Below, piece by piece: positions 27,261-36,622 of a DNA stretch of 64,000 nt; position 1 is the first letter of the stretch, and every line of letters starts with the position of its first letter. The stretch covers positions 105,814 to 169,813 of the forward strand of contig NZ_LACH01000016.1 of assembly GCF_000968015.1 (NCBI RefSeq), written 5' to 3'. A model generated the notes under the pieces. That model did not search any database. It saw nothing but the letters and a program-made list of their open reading frames with translations, and was not told the DNA's origin. The DNA comes from Pseudomonas fluorescens. Lineage in GTDB: Bacteria > Pseudomonadota > Gammaproteobacteria > Pseudomonadales > Pseudomonadaceae. The position numbers and the translations under genes were made by a program.

Positions 27261-28694
27261 ATGGAACTTCACGTTGTCATCAACGGCCGCAAGGACCTGG
27301 CAGGCCAGTTGTATAGCCAACTGCGCAGCGCCATCGAATCCGGCCGTCTGGCAGCCGGGACGCAGCTACCGCCCAGTCGTTTACTCGCTGAACAACTGGG
27401 CATTTCCCGCAAGACCATTTCCGACACTTACACGCAACTGACCTACGAAAACTTCCTCACCGGGGTCATCGGCAAAGGCACCTACGTCAATGCCCGGCCG
27501 GCGAAAATCACCCGTAAACAGAGCCATTCGGAGTTGGCCAGTGCCGAGGTCATCGAGTCCTGGCGCAACCTGCCGGTGTTCCTGCGCCATCCGACGCTGG
27601 AAGGCTCGTTACGCTACGACTTCATCGGCGGCGCCACCAGCAAGGGCCAGTTCCCCCAGGATGACTGGCGGCGCTGCACCGCTCACGCCTTGCGCCAGAT
27701 CGCCGCTTCCAAGGGTTTCTACAGTCTGCCCGAAGGCCTGCCGGCGCTGCGCAATGCGATCGCCCGACACATCGCGTTTTCCCGCGGGGTCAATTGCCAG
27801 GACGAAGACGTGGTGGTGTGCAACGGCGCACAACAGGCGCTGGACCTGATCTCCCGGGTACTCACGCGTCCCGGCAGCATTGTCGCCATGGAAGACCCTG
27901 GCTATCCGCCCGCACGCCTGTTGTTCGGCACCCACGGCGCCACGGTGATCGGTGTACCGGTGGATGCCGAAGGCATTCAGGTGGACAAGATCCCCCTTGG
28001 CACCCGGCTAATCTACGTCACGCCGTCCCACCAGTTCCCGCTCGGCATGCCGATGAGCCAGGCGCGCCGGGTGGCGCTGCTGGAGCGGGCCCATGAGTTG
28101 GGCGCGATCATCATCGAGGACGATTACGACAGCGAATTCCGCTACGAAGGCCGACCCACCGACTCGCTGCAAAGCATGGACGAACGCGGCATCGTCGCCT
28201 ACGTCGGGACCTTTTCCAAAACCCTTCTGCCCGAGCTGCGCCTGGGTTATGCGATCCTGCCGCCAGCGATTCTCGACGCGGTCATTCGCGCCAAGCAGCT
28301 CACCGACCTGCACACCTCCACCCTGCCCCAATGGGCGCTGGCCAAGTTCATCGCCGCAGGCTGTCTGCTCAAGCACATCCGGCGTTGCCATACGATCTAT
28401 GCCGGGCGTCGTGAGCGGATCCTCGCGCGCATGGCCGGCGATCTTTCACCGTGGCTCGAGGCGGTTCCGACCACCGCCGGGTTCCACATGGTGGTTATGT
28501 GCAAAGTGTCTATCGATATTCCATTGGTGATCGAACTGGCCAAAAAAGTCGAAGTCGGTGTGTATCCCATCGACAGCTTTTTCTATCAGCAAGCGCCGCA
28601 GGCCGGGCTTTTCCTCGGTTTTGGCGCCATCGAAACCCTCGACATCGACATCGCCCTGGACCGCCTGCGGGACATTTTGCAGCAAGTCGCCTGA
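27261..28694 (+). CDS. MocR/GabR-type regulator (GntR HTH plus aminotransferase fold)
   Basis: This 477-residue protein has an N-terminal GntR winged helix (about 10-75: LYSQLRSAIESGRLAAGTQLP, LLAEQLGISRKTISDTYTQL) fused to a fold-type-I PLP domain. PLP-site signatures are NGAQQALDLI, DDYDSEFRYEG and the Schiff-base lysine in GTFSKTLLPELRLGY. MocR proteins sense PLP or PLP-amino-acid adducts and bind direct repeats at promoters. AGGAG lies about 10 bp before ATG 27261. It is divergent from the AhpD-like gene and followed by the ABM gene. Confidence 0.92.
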   Translation: MELHVVINGRKDLAGQLYSQLRSAIESGRLAAGTQLPPSRLLAEQLGISRKTISDTYTQLTYENFLTGVIGKGTYVNARPAKITRKQSHSELASAEVIESWRNLPVFLRHPTLEGSLRYDFIGGATSKGQFPQDDWRRCTAHALRQIAASKGFYSLPEGLPALRNAIARHIAFSRGVNCQDEDVVVCNGAQQALDLISRVLTRPGSIVAMEDPGYPPARLLFGTHGATVIGVPVDAEGIQVDKIPLGTRLIYVTPSHQFPLGMPMSQARRVALLERAHELGAIIIEDDYDSEFRYEGRPTDSLQSMDERGIVAYVGTFSKTLLPELRLGYAILPPAILDAVIRAKQLTDLHTSTLPQWALAKFIAAGCLLKHIRRCHTIYAGRRERILARMAGDLSPWLEAVPTTAGFHMVVMCKVSIDIPLVIELAKKVEVGVYPIDSFFYQQAPQAGLFLGFGAIETLDIDIALDRLRDILQQVA

Positions 28695-28721
28695 CAGATT
28701 GGTCTGCGTCTTTATCCCGCG

Positions 28722-28758
28722 ATTGGCTATTGGTGGTCCGGGGATGCAGGCCTATCCT
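28722..28758 (+). promoter_or_regulatory. Predicted promoter of the ABM gene with ATTGG repeats
   Basis: TTGGTG (28730-28735), 17 bp, TATCCT (28753-28758), 60 bp before the gene. Direct repeats ATTGGCT and ATTGGTG overlap the -35 box, as operators do in MocR-controlled promoters. Confidence 0.5.
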
Positions 28759-28818
28759 GCATAAGCGTTATCCCTCAATGAGCAGGATTTCGTCCGGCCT
28801 GATTCAGGAGTGTGAGCA

Positions 28819-29112
28819 ATGTCCAACGAAGTGATCAATACCGTTAAGGTGCAGGCCGCCGCCGGCTGCTCGGACGAACTGGGCAAGCAACTGCAAAAAA
28901 TTGTCGACACCCTGCGCGAACTGCCGGGCTGCGATTCCTATATGGTCGACCGCTGCCCCGAGGACGACAACCGCTGGACTGTCAGCGCCCGCTGGCAATC
29001 GGAAGCGGCCATGCAAATGCATTTCAACTGCCCTGAAGTACAAGGCTTTATCGGCCTGATCGACAGCCGCCTGGCCAACGCCGTCGATTTCAACAGCTTT
29101 CCTATCGTTTAA
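28819..29112 (+). CDS. Antibiotic biosynthesis monooxygenase (ABM) domain protein
   Basis: This 97-residue single-domain protein has the ABM ferredoxin-like pattern (VQAAAGCSDELGKQLQKIV, LPGCDSYMVDRCPEDDNRW, SARWQSEAAMQMHFNCPEV). Such small proteins act as cofactor-free monooxygenases on quinol-type substrates or as quinone-related stress proteins. It follows the MocR gene with its own likely promoter. Confidence 0.85.
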   Translation: MSNEVINTVKVQAAAGCSDELGKQLQKIVDTLRELPGCDSYMVDRCPEDDNRWTVSARWQSEAAMQMHFNCPEVQGFIGLIDSRLANAVDFNSFPIV

Positions 29113-29118
29113 AAATTA

Positions 29119-29187
29119 GGTCGCCGTCTTCGGCCACTGCTACAGGGCAATGGGTACCCCTGCAGGAGTGGCTAGAGACGGCGATCT
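29119..29187. repeat. Long imperfect hairpin between the ABM and cupin genes
   Basis: TCGCCGTCT (29121-29129) pairs with AGACGGCGA (29176-29184), and the inner GCCACTGCTACAGGG with CCCTGCAGGAGTGGC. It is 7 bp after the ABM stop and may terminate that transcript or be another repeat family. Confidence 0.7.
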
Positions 29188-29206
29188 TGTTTGTTCAACG
29201 CGCATG

Positions 29207-29272
29207 ATTGGTCCCCTCGCCTTCACGAGAATTGGCTGTTTGATTGGCCTTGGCCGAGACTTACTGTGGTCC
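29207..29272 (+). promoter_or_regulatory. Candidate regulatory region of the cupin gene with ATTGG repeats
   Basis: ATTGGTC (29207), ATTGGCT (29231), ATTGGCC (29243) and GTGGTCC (29266-29272), the last within an inverted repeat CTGTGGT / ACCACAG just before the gene. These resemble the sites near the MocR and ABM genes. Confidence 0.4.
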
Positions 29273-29302
29273 CTGACATCTAACCACAGCAGGTGATAAC
29301 CA

Positions 29303-29719
29303 ATGAATGCCTTCCGCTACTGTGCTGCGCCCCTCGCCGCCCTGGCCCTGACCCTGACCGTTTCCGCCGCGGCATTAGCCCACGACCCTTCGGAAAAAGT
29401 CACGGTGTTGCAGGACCAGATGCTGAAAAACGTGCCGGGTAAAAAAGCGCTGATGATCGAAGTCGATTACAAACCCGGCCAATCGTCGATCGCCCACAAG
29501 CACGAGGGCACGACGATGGCTTACGTTATTTCTGGTTCGATCGTTTCTCAAGTGAAAGGCGAGCAACCGAAGACCTACAAGGCCGGCGAGTATTGGTACG
29601 AACCGGCCGGATCGGAGCATCTGGTCTCGAAAAATGCCAGTACCACCAAACCCGCTAAACTCTTGGTGTTTATGGTGTTAGCGCCCGACGAAAAAGTATT
29701 GATCCCTTTGGAAAACTGA
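29303..29719 (+). CDS. Secreted cupin-fold protein
   Basis: This 138-residue protein has a signal peptide (APLAALALTLTVSAAALA, cleaved before HDPSEK) and one cupin-2 domain with metal-binding residues AHKHEG (HxH), a later Glu (EYWYEP) and GSEH. It probably acts in the periplasm; the ligand is unknown. Small periplasmic cupins of this type often accompany quinone or stress genes. Confidence 0.85.
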   Translation: MNAFRYCAAPLAALALTLTVSAAALAHDPSEKVTVLQDQMLKNVPGKKALMIEVDYKPGQSSIAHKHEGTTMAYVISGSIVSQVKGEQPKTYKAGEYWYEPAGSEHLVSKNASTTKPAKLLVFMVLAPDEKVLIPLEN

Positions 29720-29746
29720 TAGCTGTCGCGCCAGCCATAAATAAAC

Positions 29747-29778
29747 AGGCTCGAATTAAGCAATCGGGCCTTTTTATT
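29747..29778 (+). terminator. Terminator after the cupin gene
   Basis: AGGCTCGA / TCGGGCCT with one mismatch pair and a 9-base loop, followed by TTTTTATTT. Confidence 0.75.
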
Positions 29779-29947
29779 TCCCGGCGTAATTAACCGGCGT
29801 CTTTTAAACCAAACAAAACTAGTAACCACCCGGCAAGCGCGGTGATTGGCTATTTCTTTGAGCAACGACAGGTTTAGTCTGGAATTTCCGCCGACTGTGT
29901 CCGGCTTATTAACTTTCCGACTCAAGTTGTTTCACGGGAGAAACACC

Positions 29948-30658
29948 ATGAAACTTGCACTTGTCAGCACCATGACGATAACAGTTCTTTTAACAGGATG
30001 TTCAATACCCACTGCACCGAAGGCTGTTTCTTCGCTCGACGGCATTTTCACCGAGCCGGTGGGCCGCAGCAGTGCCACGCGTGTCACCAATGGCAGCAAC
30101 GTGTCCCTGGGCATCGTCTACAGCCGCAACACTCAGACCAACCGCGCCTACCTTCAGGATTACCAGGCCAACGCCGGCACCGGTTTCGGCCAGAGCCTGC
30201 TGGTGCAGTCGATTCACGACGCCTACGTTGCCACCTCCAAACCGGACATGGCGGTGGACTGGGTCAAAGCCTCCTTGCAACGTCAGTTTGGCTCGGTGAC
30301 GGTGTATCCGGACATGCAAAGTCTCAGGGCCGCTAAACCGGACGTGGTCGCCATTGTCGACACGCGCAGTCAATTGATGACATCGCGCAGTTCGGACATC
30401 AGCGCGAATGTCAGCGCAGCGTTCTACGATACCCACTTCAACTACATCGGCACTGCGCAAGGGCATGATGCTAAAGAACTGAGTCCGGTATGGGCGGACT
30501 ATAAACGCAGCGAAGAGATAGTTTCCGATATTAACGAACAACAGAATGTGCAAGTTCGGGCCTTGCAAAAGTTTGACCAGTCGCTCAGTAATTTATTGAC
30601 CAGACCGACAGATAAAGTGTCGATGATCGATAGCACAACAGGTCAGAAGTTGTATTAA
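29948..30658 (+). CDS. Unknown lipoprotein
   Basis: This 236-residue protein has a strong lipobox (TVLLTGC, Cys18). ATG 29948 follows CGGGAGAAACACC. The mature part has no motif I know; blocks include GTGFGQSLLVQSIHDAYV and QRQFGSVTVYPDMQSLRAAK, which suggest an alpha/beta domain. It may be a periplasmic lipoprotein anchored to the outer membrane. The segment GATTGGCTATT (29844-29854) upstream equals that before the ABM gene. Confidence 0.75.
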   Translation: MKLALVSTMTITVLLTGCSIPTAPKAVSSLDGIFTEPVGRSSATRVTNGSNVSLGIVYSRNTQTNRAYLQDYQANAGTGFGQSLLVQSIHDAYVATSKPDMAVDWVKASLQRQFGSVTVYPDMQSLRAAKPDVVAIVDTRSQLMTSRSSDISANVSAAFYDTHFNYIGTAQGHDAKELSPVWADYKRSEEIVSDINEQQNVQVRALQKFDQSLSNLLTRPTDKVSMIDSTTGQKLY

Positions 30659-30665
30659 GGCCAAT

Positions 30666-30768
30666 GGCCCCATCGCGAGCAAGCTCGGCTCCCACAGGAT
30701 TTGTGTTGAACACATAACATGCACACGACACAAAACCTGTGGGAGCCGAGCTTGCTCGCGATGGGGCC
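30666..30768. repeat. REPIN, family A with matching extra G in both arms
   Basis: The arms read GCAAGCTCGGCTCCCAC and GTGGGAGCCGAGCTTGC, one base longer than the usual arms, and the change is present in both. It lies between the lipoprotein gene and the gdhB terminator. Confidence 0.93.
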
Positions 30769-30795
30769 CAACCAAACGCCACAAAAACATCAGAC

Positions 30796-30829
30796 AAAAA
30801 AAAGCCCCGCCTCTTTCGAGACGGGGCTT
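30796..30829 (-). terminator. Rho-independent terminator of gdhB
   Basis: On the minus strand: AGCCCCGTCTC, GAAA loop, GAGGCGGGGCT, then a run of seven or more T, 18 bp after the gdhB stop. Confidence 0.93.
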
Positions 30830-30846
30830 CTTCATTCAGCGCCTGA

Positions 30847-33800
30847 TCAGGCAGCCGGCTCCAACTCAGCGCTGGCAGTAACAGCGACAGCGGCAGGCAC
30901 TACCGCTTGACCGCTCAACGCCAGATCCAGCAACTCACGGTTGGCCACCGCATACATGGCGTAATCAGTGCCGCTGGCGGCACGGATTTCTACCAGCATG
31001 GCGCGCCAGCGTTCGATCATGCCTTCGTGCTCCTCCATCCACAGCTCCAGACGGGTTTCCACGTCTTGAGTGCCGTCGCCCTGTTGCAGGACGGAGATGG
31101 TGATCGCACGTTGTTGCCAGTCGACGTCATCGCGGAACGCTTCACGGGCCAGGGCCTGCCAGTTGTTTTCAACCGGCAGAGCGCTGATCTGTTGCAGGTA
31201 CCAGGTGATGTCCAGCGCGCTGCCCACGGCGAAGTAAGCCTTCGCCACGTCCGCAGGGTTCTGGCCAGTCACGTCGGAGGCTTCGATGATCGGCAGCAAG
31301 GTGTACAGGTGCGAAGTGCCAGCGACCATGCGTGCAAGCAACTCCGGCACACCGGCTTCGACGTACGCTTCATAACGAGCCTGCCAGTTCTCGTGGATTT
31401 CGCCACTCAGCAGTTCGTCGAGCTTGAGACCCAACTCCTTCAGATGCGGACCGAAGTGCGCGACATCACGGGCAGCGTTCTGCTCGTTGCGACGAGCACG
31501 CAGGAACCAGCGCGTAGCGCGACGGCCCAGACGCATCAGCTCATCCATCAGCTCCAGTTGCACGTCAGCGGAAACCTGGTAATCCAGGGCTTCTATCTGC
31601 CGGAACCAATGCGGGAGGTGGAAGATATCCCGAACAATTACATATGCACCCGCAACATTCGCCGGGCTCATGCCGGTCGACTCTTTGAGTCGTTGAACGA
31701 AGGTGATGCCCATGTGGTTGACCAGATCGTTGGCGATCTGGGTGCTGACGATTTCGCGCTTCAGACGGTGACGGCGCATGGCCTCGGAGAACTTGCTCAC
31801 CAGGGTCGGCGGGAAAGCGGTTTCCATGTCGCGCGTCAGGTAATCGTCGTCCGGTACCTGAGAATTGAGCAGCGCTTCCTTGAGGTCGATCTTGCTGTAG
31901 GAAATCAGCACCGACAGCTCGGCACGGGTCAGGCCATGGCCTTCCGCGAGGCGCTCGTTGATTGCCTCTTCAGCCGGCAGGAACTCGATGGCGCGATCCA
32001 GCTTGCCGCGGCCTTCCAGATCGTTCATCAGACGTTTGTATTCGGCAATCCGCACGAAGGCACGGCGTGCTGCCAGGGACAAGGCCTGAGTCTGCTTGTA
32101 GTTGTTGCCGAGCACCAGGTTGCCGACTTCGTCGGTCATGCTCGCCAGCAACTGGTTACGTTGCTTGTCGGTCATGTCACCGGCATGAACCACTTCGTTC
32201 AGCAGGATCTTGATGTTTACTTCGTGGTCGGAGCAGTCCACACCACCGGCGTTGTCGATGAAGTCGGTGTTGGAACCGCCGCCATTGAGGCCGAATTCGA
32301 CACGACCCAGCTGGGTCATACCGAGGTTGCCGCCCTCGCCCACGACTTTGCAGCGCAGTTCGTTGCCGTTCACGCGCAGTGCATCGTTAGCCTTGTCGCC
32401 CACATCGGCGTGGCTTTCGCTGCTGGCTTTGACGTACGTACCGATACCGCCGTTCCACAACAGATCCACCGGTGCCTTGAGCAAGGCATTCAGCAGTTCG
32501 GTCGGGGTCAGCTTGTCAGCCTGAATGTCGAAGCGCTCTTTCATCTGCGGGGAAATCGCGATGCTTTTCGCGCTACGGGAGAAGATCCCGCCGCCTTCGG
32601 ACATGATGCTGGTGTCGTAATCCGACCAGGCCGAACGCGGCAGGTCGAACAGGCGCTGACGCTCGGCGAAGCTGTTGGCCGGCTCCGGGTTCGGGTCGAT
32701 GAAGATGTGCAGGTGGTTGAACGCTGCGACCAGTTGCAGCTTGTCGGACATCAACAAGCCGTTACCGAACACGTCACCGGCCATGTCGCCGACGCCGACC
32801 ACGGTGATGTTGTCTTCTTGAACATTGATGCCGCGTTCGCGGAAGTGACGTTGTACGCCAACCCACGCGCCCTTGGCGGTGATGCCCATTTTCTTGTGGT
32901 CGTAACCGGCCGAGCCGCCCGATGCGAACGCATCGCCGAGCCAGAAGCCGTAGTCGATGGCGATACCGTTGGCGATGTCGGAGAAGGTTGCAGTGCCCTT
33001 GTCCGCTGCCACTACCAGGTACGGGTCATCGTCGTCATGACGCACGACGTTGGCCGGCGGTACCAGCGCACCGTCTTTCAGGTTGTCGGTGATGTCCAGC
33101 AGGCCCGAGATGAAGATGCGGTAGCAGGCGATGCCCTCGGCCGCGATCTCGTCACGGCTGCCGCCCAGTGGCAAGCGACGCGGCAGGAAACCGCCCTTGG
33201 CGCCCACTGGCACGATGACCGAGTTCTTCACTTGCTGGGCTTTTACCAGGCCCAGGACTTCGGTGCGGTAGTCTTCTTCACGATCAGACCAGCGCAGACC
33301 ACCGCGAGCAACGTTGCCGAAGCGCAGGTGCACGCCTTCGACGCGTGGCGAGTAAACGAAGATTTCGAACTTCGGTACTGGCTTCGGCAGCTCTGGAATC
33401 TGGTGTGGGTTGAACTTGAAGCTGAAGTAGGACTTGTTCTGACCGTGCGCGTCGGTCTGGTAGAAGTTGGTCCGCAGGGTGGCCTTGATCAGGTCCAGGT
33501 AGCGACGCAGGATACGGTCTTCGTTCAACACCTGGACGTCGTCCAGTGCGCTCAGAATCGCGTGTTCCAGACGTTGCTGCTTGTCTTCCAGATCGTCAGT
33601 ACCAAGCTTGCGGGCCAGGTAGAAACGGGTTTTGAACAACCGGGTCAACTCGCGAGCGATGTCGGTGTGGTTGTTCAGGGTGCTGGCGATGTAACCCAGG
33701 TCGAAGCCCAGGCGAATCTGCTTCATGTAACGGGCGTAGGCACGCAGCAGCGCAACATCGCGCCATGGCAAGCCGGCGGTCAGCACCAGGCGGTTGAACG

Positions 33801-35754
33801 CATCGTTCTCGGCATCGCCGCGCACGATGTGGACGAACGCGTCCTGCAAGGTGTCGTTGAGTTGCTGAATGTCGAGTTCCAGGCCTTCAGCGGCGGTGAA
33901 CGCGAAATCGTGAATCCAGAACTCGCGGCCACTGTTGTGACGCAGGCGATACGGGAACTCACCCAGCACGCGCAGGCCAAGGTTTTCCAGGATCGGCAAC
34001 ACGTCGGACAACGCCAGCGGGGTATCGGCGTGATACAGCTTGCAGTGCAGCTCGCGCTGACCGGAGACCTGACCCAGTGGCTGATAGAAGCTCATCACCA
34101 GCGGATTGGATTCTTTCAGGCTCAGCAGGTGCTGCATGTCGACCACAGCCGAATGCGCAGCGAAACGCTCGCGGTAACCGGCCGGGAAGCCTTTCGGGAA
34201 GTCGGCCAACACGTTGGTGCCGTGGGCTTCGCCGAAGGTTTCGACGGTCAGGGCCGAGTAGTCGTCCTGCCAGCTGCGGCAAGCCTGGATCACTTCGTTT
34301 TCCAGCTGCTGTGGGTCGATGTCCAGACGGTTTTTCGGATCGACACGCAGAATCAGCTGCACGCGGGCCAGCACGGACTCGGAGAAGAAGGTCCAGAACT
34401 CGCAGTCCGAGGCTTTCAGGCGATCCATCAGCACTTGCTGGATCTTCTGGCGCACTTCGGTGGAGTAGATGTCGCGCGGCACGTAGGCCAGGCAGTAGCA
34501 GAAGCGGCCGTACGGGTCTTTGCGCAGGAACACGCGAATCTTGTTGCGTTCCTGGATCTGCACGATCGACATCACGGTGGCAAACAGTTCGTCGACCGGG
34601 GTCTGGAACAGGTCGTCGCGCGGCAGCACTTCAACCACCTGGGCCAGTTCCTTGCCCAAGTGAGCCTTGGCCTGGAAGCCGGAGCGGCGTTCGATTTCTT
34701 CGACCTTGCGGCGGATGTACGGGATGACCCGCACGCTCTCGCCATACACCGAGGAGGTGTACAGGCCCATGAAACGGCATTCCTTGATGACGTTGCCGTC
34801 GGCGTCGATTTCACGGATCGACACGTAATCCGGGTAAGCCGGACGGTGTACACGGCTTGGGTGCGCAGCCTTGGCGAACGACAGCAGGGTCGGTTCGCGC
34901 AGGTAGTTCACGGCGTAGTCTTCGATGCGCAGGTCATCGTAGGTCAGGCCGGTGCGCAGCAATTTGGTCAGGCCGAGGAAGGAATCCTGGTCGTAGACGA
35001 TGTGGCCGCCATCGGTTTCATCGCGAACCACGAACTCTTCATAGCCCAGGAAGGTGAAGTGGTTGCCCACCAGCCATTCCAGGAAGCTTTTGATTTCGGC
35101 TTTTTCTTGCGGATCAACCTTGAACTGGCTGTTGTCCAGGCCGGTGAGGATCTCCTGGACCTTGGCTTTCATCGGTTCGAAATCGGCGACCGCAACGCGG
35201 ACTTCACCGAGAACCTGTTCCAGTTCCTTGCTCAGGACATTCAATTCGGCCGGGTTGGCGCAACGGTCGATTTCCAGGTACATCAACGACTCTTGCAGCA
35301 CGTCGTCGCCCTGGGTGCCTTTCGGCAGGATTTCCAGCAGCTCGCCCTTGCTGCCGCGACGTACGCTCAGCACAGTGGTTTGCAGGGTATGGATGCTGTA
35401 GCCGCGACGGTTCAGCTCGGTGCGTACCGAGTCCACCAGGAATGGCAGGTCGTGGTGCAGCACTTCGACCGCGGTGTGGGTCGACTGCCAGCCGTGGCGT
35501 TCGTAATCGGGGTTGTAGACGCGCACTTGCGGTTGCGCGTGATCGAAGCGCTCAAGCAGGCGCCACGCAGAAAGGGTGCAGCCGGCGAGGTCGGACAACC
35601 GACGCTGGGTCAGCTCGTCCAGGGAAATGATGCCGAAAAATTGTTCCGCGAACAGCGCCACTTGTGGCAGTGCCTGTTCACTGATGTGCTGGGCCAGTGC
35701 CGCTCGCAGTTGGTGCTGGAAGTCGGCTTTGCTGGCTGCGGTGAAGAACGCCAT
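30847..35754 (-). CDS. gdhB: NAD-specific glutamate dehydrogenase, 180-kDa class
   Basis: This protein of about 1,635 residues is the size of the large NAD-GDH class. It has the long N-terminal ACT-like regulatory region, the central catalytic domain (RGGLRWSDREEDYRTEVLGLVKAQ-type block with GAKGGF, about residue 850) and the Rossmann half (NITVVGVGDMAGDVFGNG, NGGIGTYVK, CKVVGEGGNLG). It oxidises glutamate to 2-oxoglutarate and ammonia, a main route of amino-acid catabolism in pseudomonads. I chose ATG 35754 (MAFFTAASK) because GGAG lies 8 bp upstream; an in-frame extension to 35952 has no such site. The gene stands alone and ends at a strong terminator. Confidence 0.93.
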   Translation of the reverse strand: MAFFTAASKADFQHQLRAALAQHISEQALPQVALFAEQFFGIISLDELTQRRLSDLAGCTLSAWRLLERFDHAQPQVRVYNPDYERHGWQSTHTAVEVLHHDLPFLVDSVRTELNRRGYSIHTLQTTVLSVRRGSKGELLEILPKGTQGDDVLQESLMYLEIDRCANPAELNVLSKELEQVLGEVRVAVADFEPMKAKVQEILTGLDNSQFKVDPQEKAEIKSFLEWLVGNHFTFLGYEEFVVRDETDGGHIVYDQDSFLGLTKLLRTGLTYDDLRIEDYAVNYLREPTLLSFAKAAHPSRVHRPAYPDYVSIREIDADGNVIKECRFMGLYTSSVYGESVRVIPYIRRKVEEIERRSGFQAKAHLGKELAQVVEVLPRDDLFQTPVDELFATVMSIVQIQERNKIRVFLRKDPYGRFCYCLAYVPRDIYSTEVRQKIQQVLMDRLKASDCEFWTFFSESVLARVQLILRVDPKNRLDIDPQQLENEVIQACRSWQDDYSALTVETFGEAHGTNVLADFPKGFPAGYRERFAAHSAVVDMQHLLSLKESNPLVMSFYQPLGQVSGQRELHCKLYHADTPLALSDVLPILENLGLRVLGEFPYRLRHNSGREFWIHDFAFTAAEGLELDIQQLNDTLQDAFVHIVRGDAENDAFNRLVLTAGLPWRDVALLRAYARYMKQIRLGFDLGYIASTLNNHTDIARELTRLFKTRFYLARKLGTDDLEDKQQRLEHAILSALDDVQVLNEDRILRRYLDLIKATLRTNFYQTDAHGQNKSYFSFKFNPHQIPELPKPVPKFEIFVYSPRVEGVHLRFGNVARGGLRWSDREEDYRTEVLGLVKAQQVKNSVIVPVGAKGGFLPRRLPLGGSRDEIAAEGIACYRIFISGLLDITDNLKDGALVPPANVVRHDDDDPYLVVAADKGTATFSDIANGIAIDYGFWLGDAFASGGSAGYDHKKMGITAKGAWVGVQRHFRERGINVQEDNITVVGVGDMAGDVFGNGLLMSDKLQLVAAFNHLHIFIDPNPEPANSFAERQRLFDLPRSAWSDYDTSIMSEGGGIFSRSAKSIAISPQMKERFDIQADKLTPTELLNALLKAPVDLLWNGGIGTYVKASSESHADVGDKANDALRVNGNELRCKVVGEGGNLGMTQLGRVEFGLNGGGSNTDFIDNAGGVDCSDHEVNIKILLNEVVHAGDMTDKQRNQLLASMTDEVGNLVLGNNYKQTQALSLAARRAFVRIAEYKRLMNDLEGRGKLDRAIEFLPAEEAINERLAEGHGLTRAELSVLISYSKIDLKEALLNSQVPDDDYLTRDMETAFPPTLVSKFSEAMRRHRLKREIVSTQIANDLVNHMGITFVQRLKESTGMSPANVAGAYVIVRDIFHLPHWFRQIEALDYQVSADVQLELMDELMRLGRRATRWFLRARRNEQNAARDVAHFGPHLKELGLKLDELLSGEIHENWQARYEAYVEAGVPELLARMVAGTSHLYTLLPIIEASDVTGQNPADVAKAYFAVGSALDITWYLQQISALPVENNWQALAREAFRDDVDWQQRAITISVLQQGDGTQDVETRLELWMEEHEGMIERWRAMLVEIRAASGTDYAMYAVANRELLDLALSGQAVVPAAVAVTASAELEPAA

Positions 35755-36257
35755 CTGTGGTACTCCGCTTGGGCTTGTTATTGATGGAAGCGTCGCGTGC
35801 AAACCCCTTTCGGGGCGATCCGTCACCCTGTTCCTGATTCTCGGGCAGAGGAAACAGGGTGACAGGTGGGTGAAGCTGGACGAGACACTCAGGTCACATT
35901 CACCTTCCATGAATGGGCATCTGCAAAAACGACTGGGCAAGGTGCAGCGCAATGCCTTTACAGGTGCTCATCCGTTGCGCAGCTTAACCAGTGCGGCAAG
36001 CCCCGTGCTTGCAGCGCTGCGACATATTCGGTCATCGGTACGCAGCTTGCGCCTTGCGCATCGAACAACACTAGCAGCCGCACGGCAAAACGGGGGGTTT
36101 AAGCCCGGTTTTGCGGCACATCCGTACCAGAAATGACCAGCAACACCCCAGATGTTCACGACACATCCTCTGACAACCAGACGAGCAGAAATTCCCGTCT
36201 GCTGGCAGAATCGCCCTTTGTTTGTCTTCACAACGCTCGTCGAGCCAGGAATTCCCC
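35755..36257. other. Divergent intergenic region of gdhB and a small gene
   Basis: About 500 bp without a credible gene. In the gdhB leader an 11-bp perfect inverted repeat (GTCACCCTGTT 35822-35832; AACAGGGTGAC 35853-35863) and a CCCC-TTTC-GGGG hairpin (35804-35815) occur. The remainder shows nothing recognisable. Confidence 0.6.
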
Positions 36258-36611
36258 ATGCAAATGACCACCGCCCTCTTGATCGTCAACCCGTGCGACG
36301 ACGAAGAAGACAACATGGCCATGCTCTGCTGCCACAGCGATCAGGGCGATATGTTCCTGATGACCCGCTACCCGGACGAGGACGCGCTGGACATCAGCCT
36401 CGGCGACGAGCCTTCGACACTGGACGGCGTAAAAGTCACCCTCAGCCCTACCCGCCTGCTGATCGAAATCGCCGCCGCTGACGCCGATGCGCTGAATGGT
36501 GATGATTCGCTGGAAATCATTCACAGCACTGATGCGGCGGATTTGGCTGAAGTGGAAGAAACGTTGCAGAACATTCTCAAGGGTACTGGCACCTATATCA
36601 GCGAGATATGA
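36258..36611 (+). CDS. Small acidic protein of unknown function
   Basis: This 117-residue protein with many Asp/Glu (DDEEDN, EDALDIS, DADALNGDD) and no signal peptide is not assigned to a family. CAGGAATTCCCC precedes ATG 36258. It has a regular alpha/beta pattern and coding-like codon use. It stands alone between gdhB and the second MoxR operon. Confidence 0.7.
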   Translation: MQMTTALLIVNPCDDEEDNMAMLCCHSDQGDMFLMTRYPDEDALDISLGDEPSTLDGVKVTLSPTRLLIEIAAADADALNGDDSLEIIHSTDAADLAEVEETLQNILKGTGTYISEI

Positions 36612-36622
36612 TGGTGCCTTGA

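Noticed and set aside
27261..28694. Identity with MpaR, the MocR regulator linked to ccoN4 in P. aeruginosa
   Set aside because: It is 7 kb from ccoN with unrelated genes between and is flanked by its own candidate targets; sequence alone does not allow the ortholog call.
30907..35784. A 1,625-codon open frame on the + strand opposite gdhB
   Set aside because: It is the antisense shadow of gdhB, kept open by high GC and third-position bias; its composition (Val/Gln/His rich) and lack of known domains do not support a gene.
35755..35952. 66-residue N-terminal extension of gdhB
   Set aside because: No ribosome site, and the extension runs through the hairpin-rich leader; MAFFTAASK at 35754 has GGAG at correct distance.
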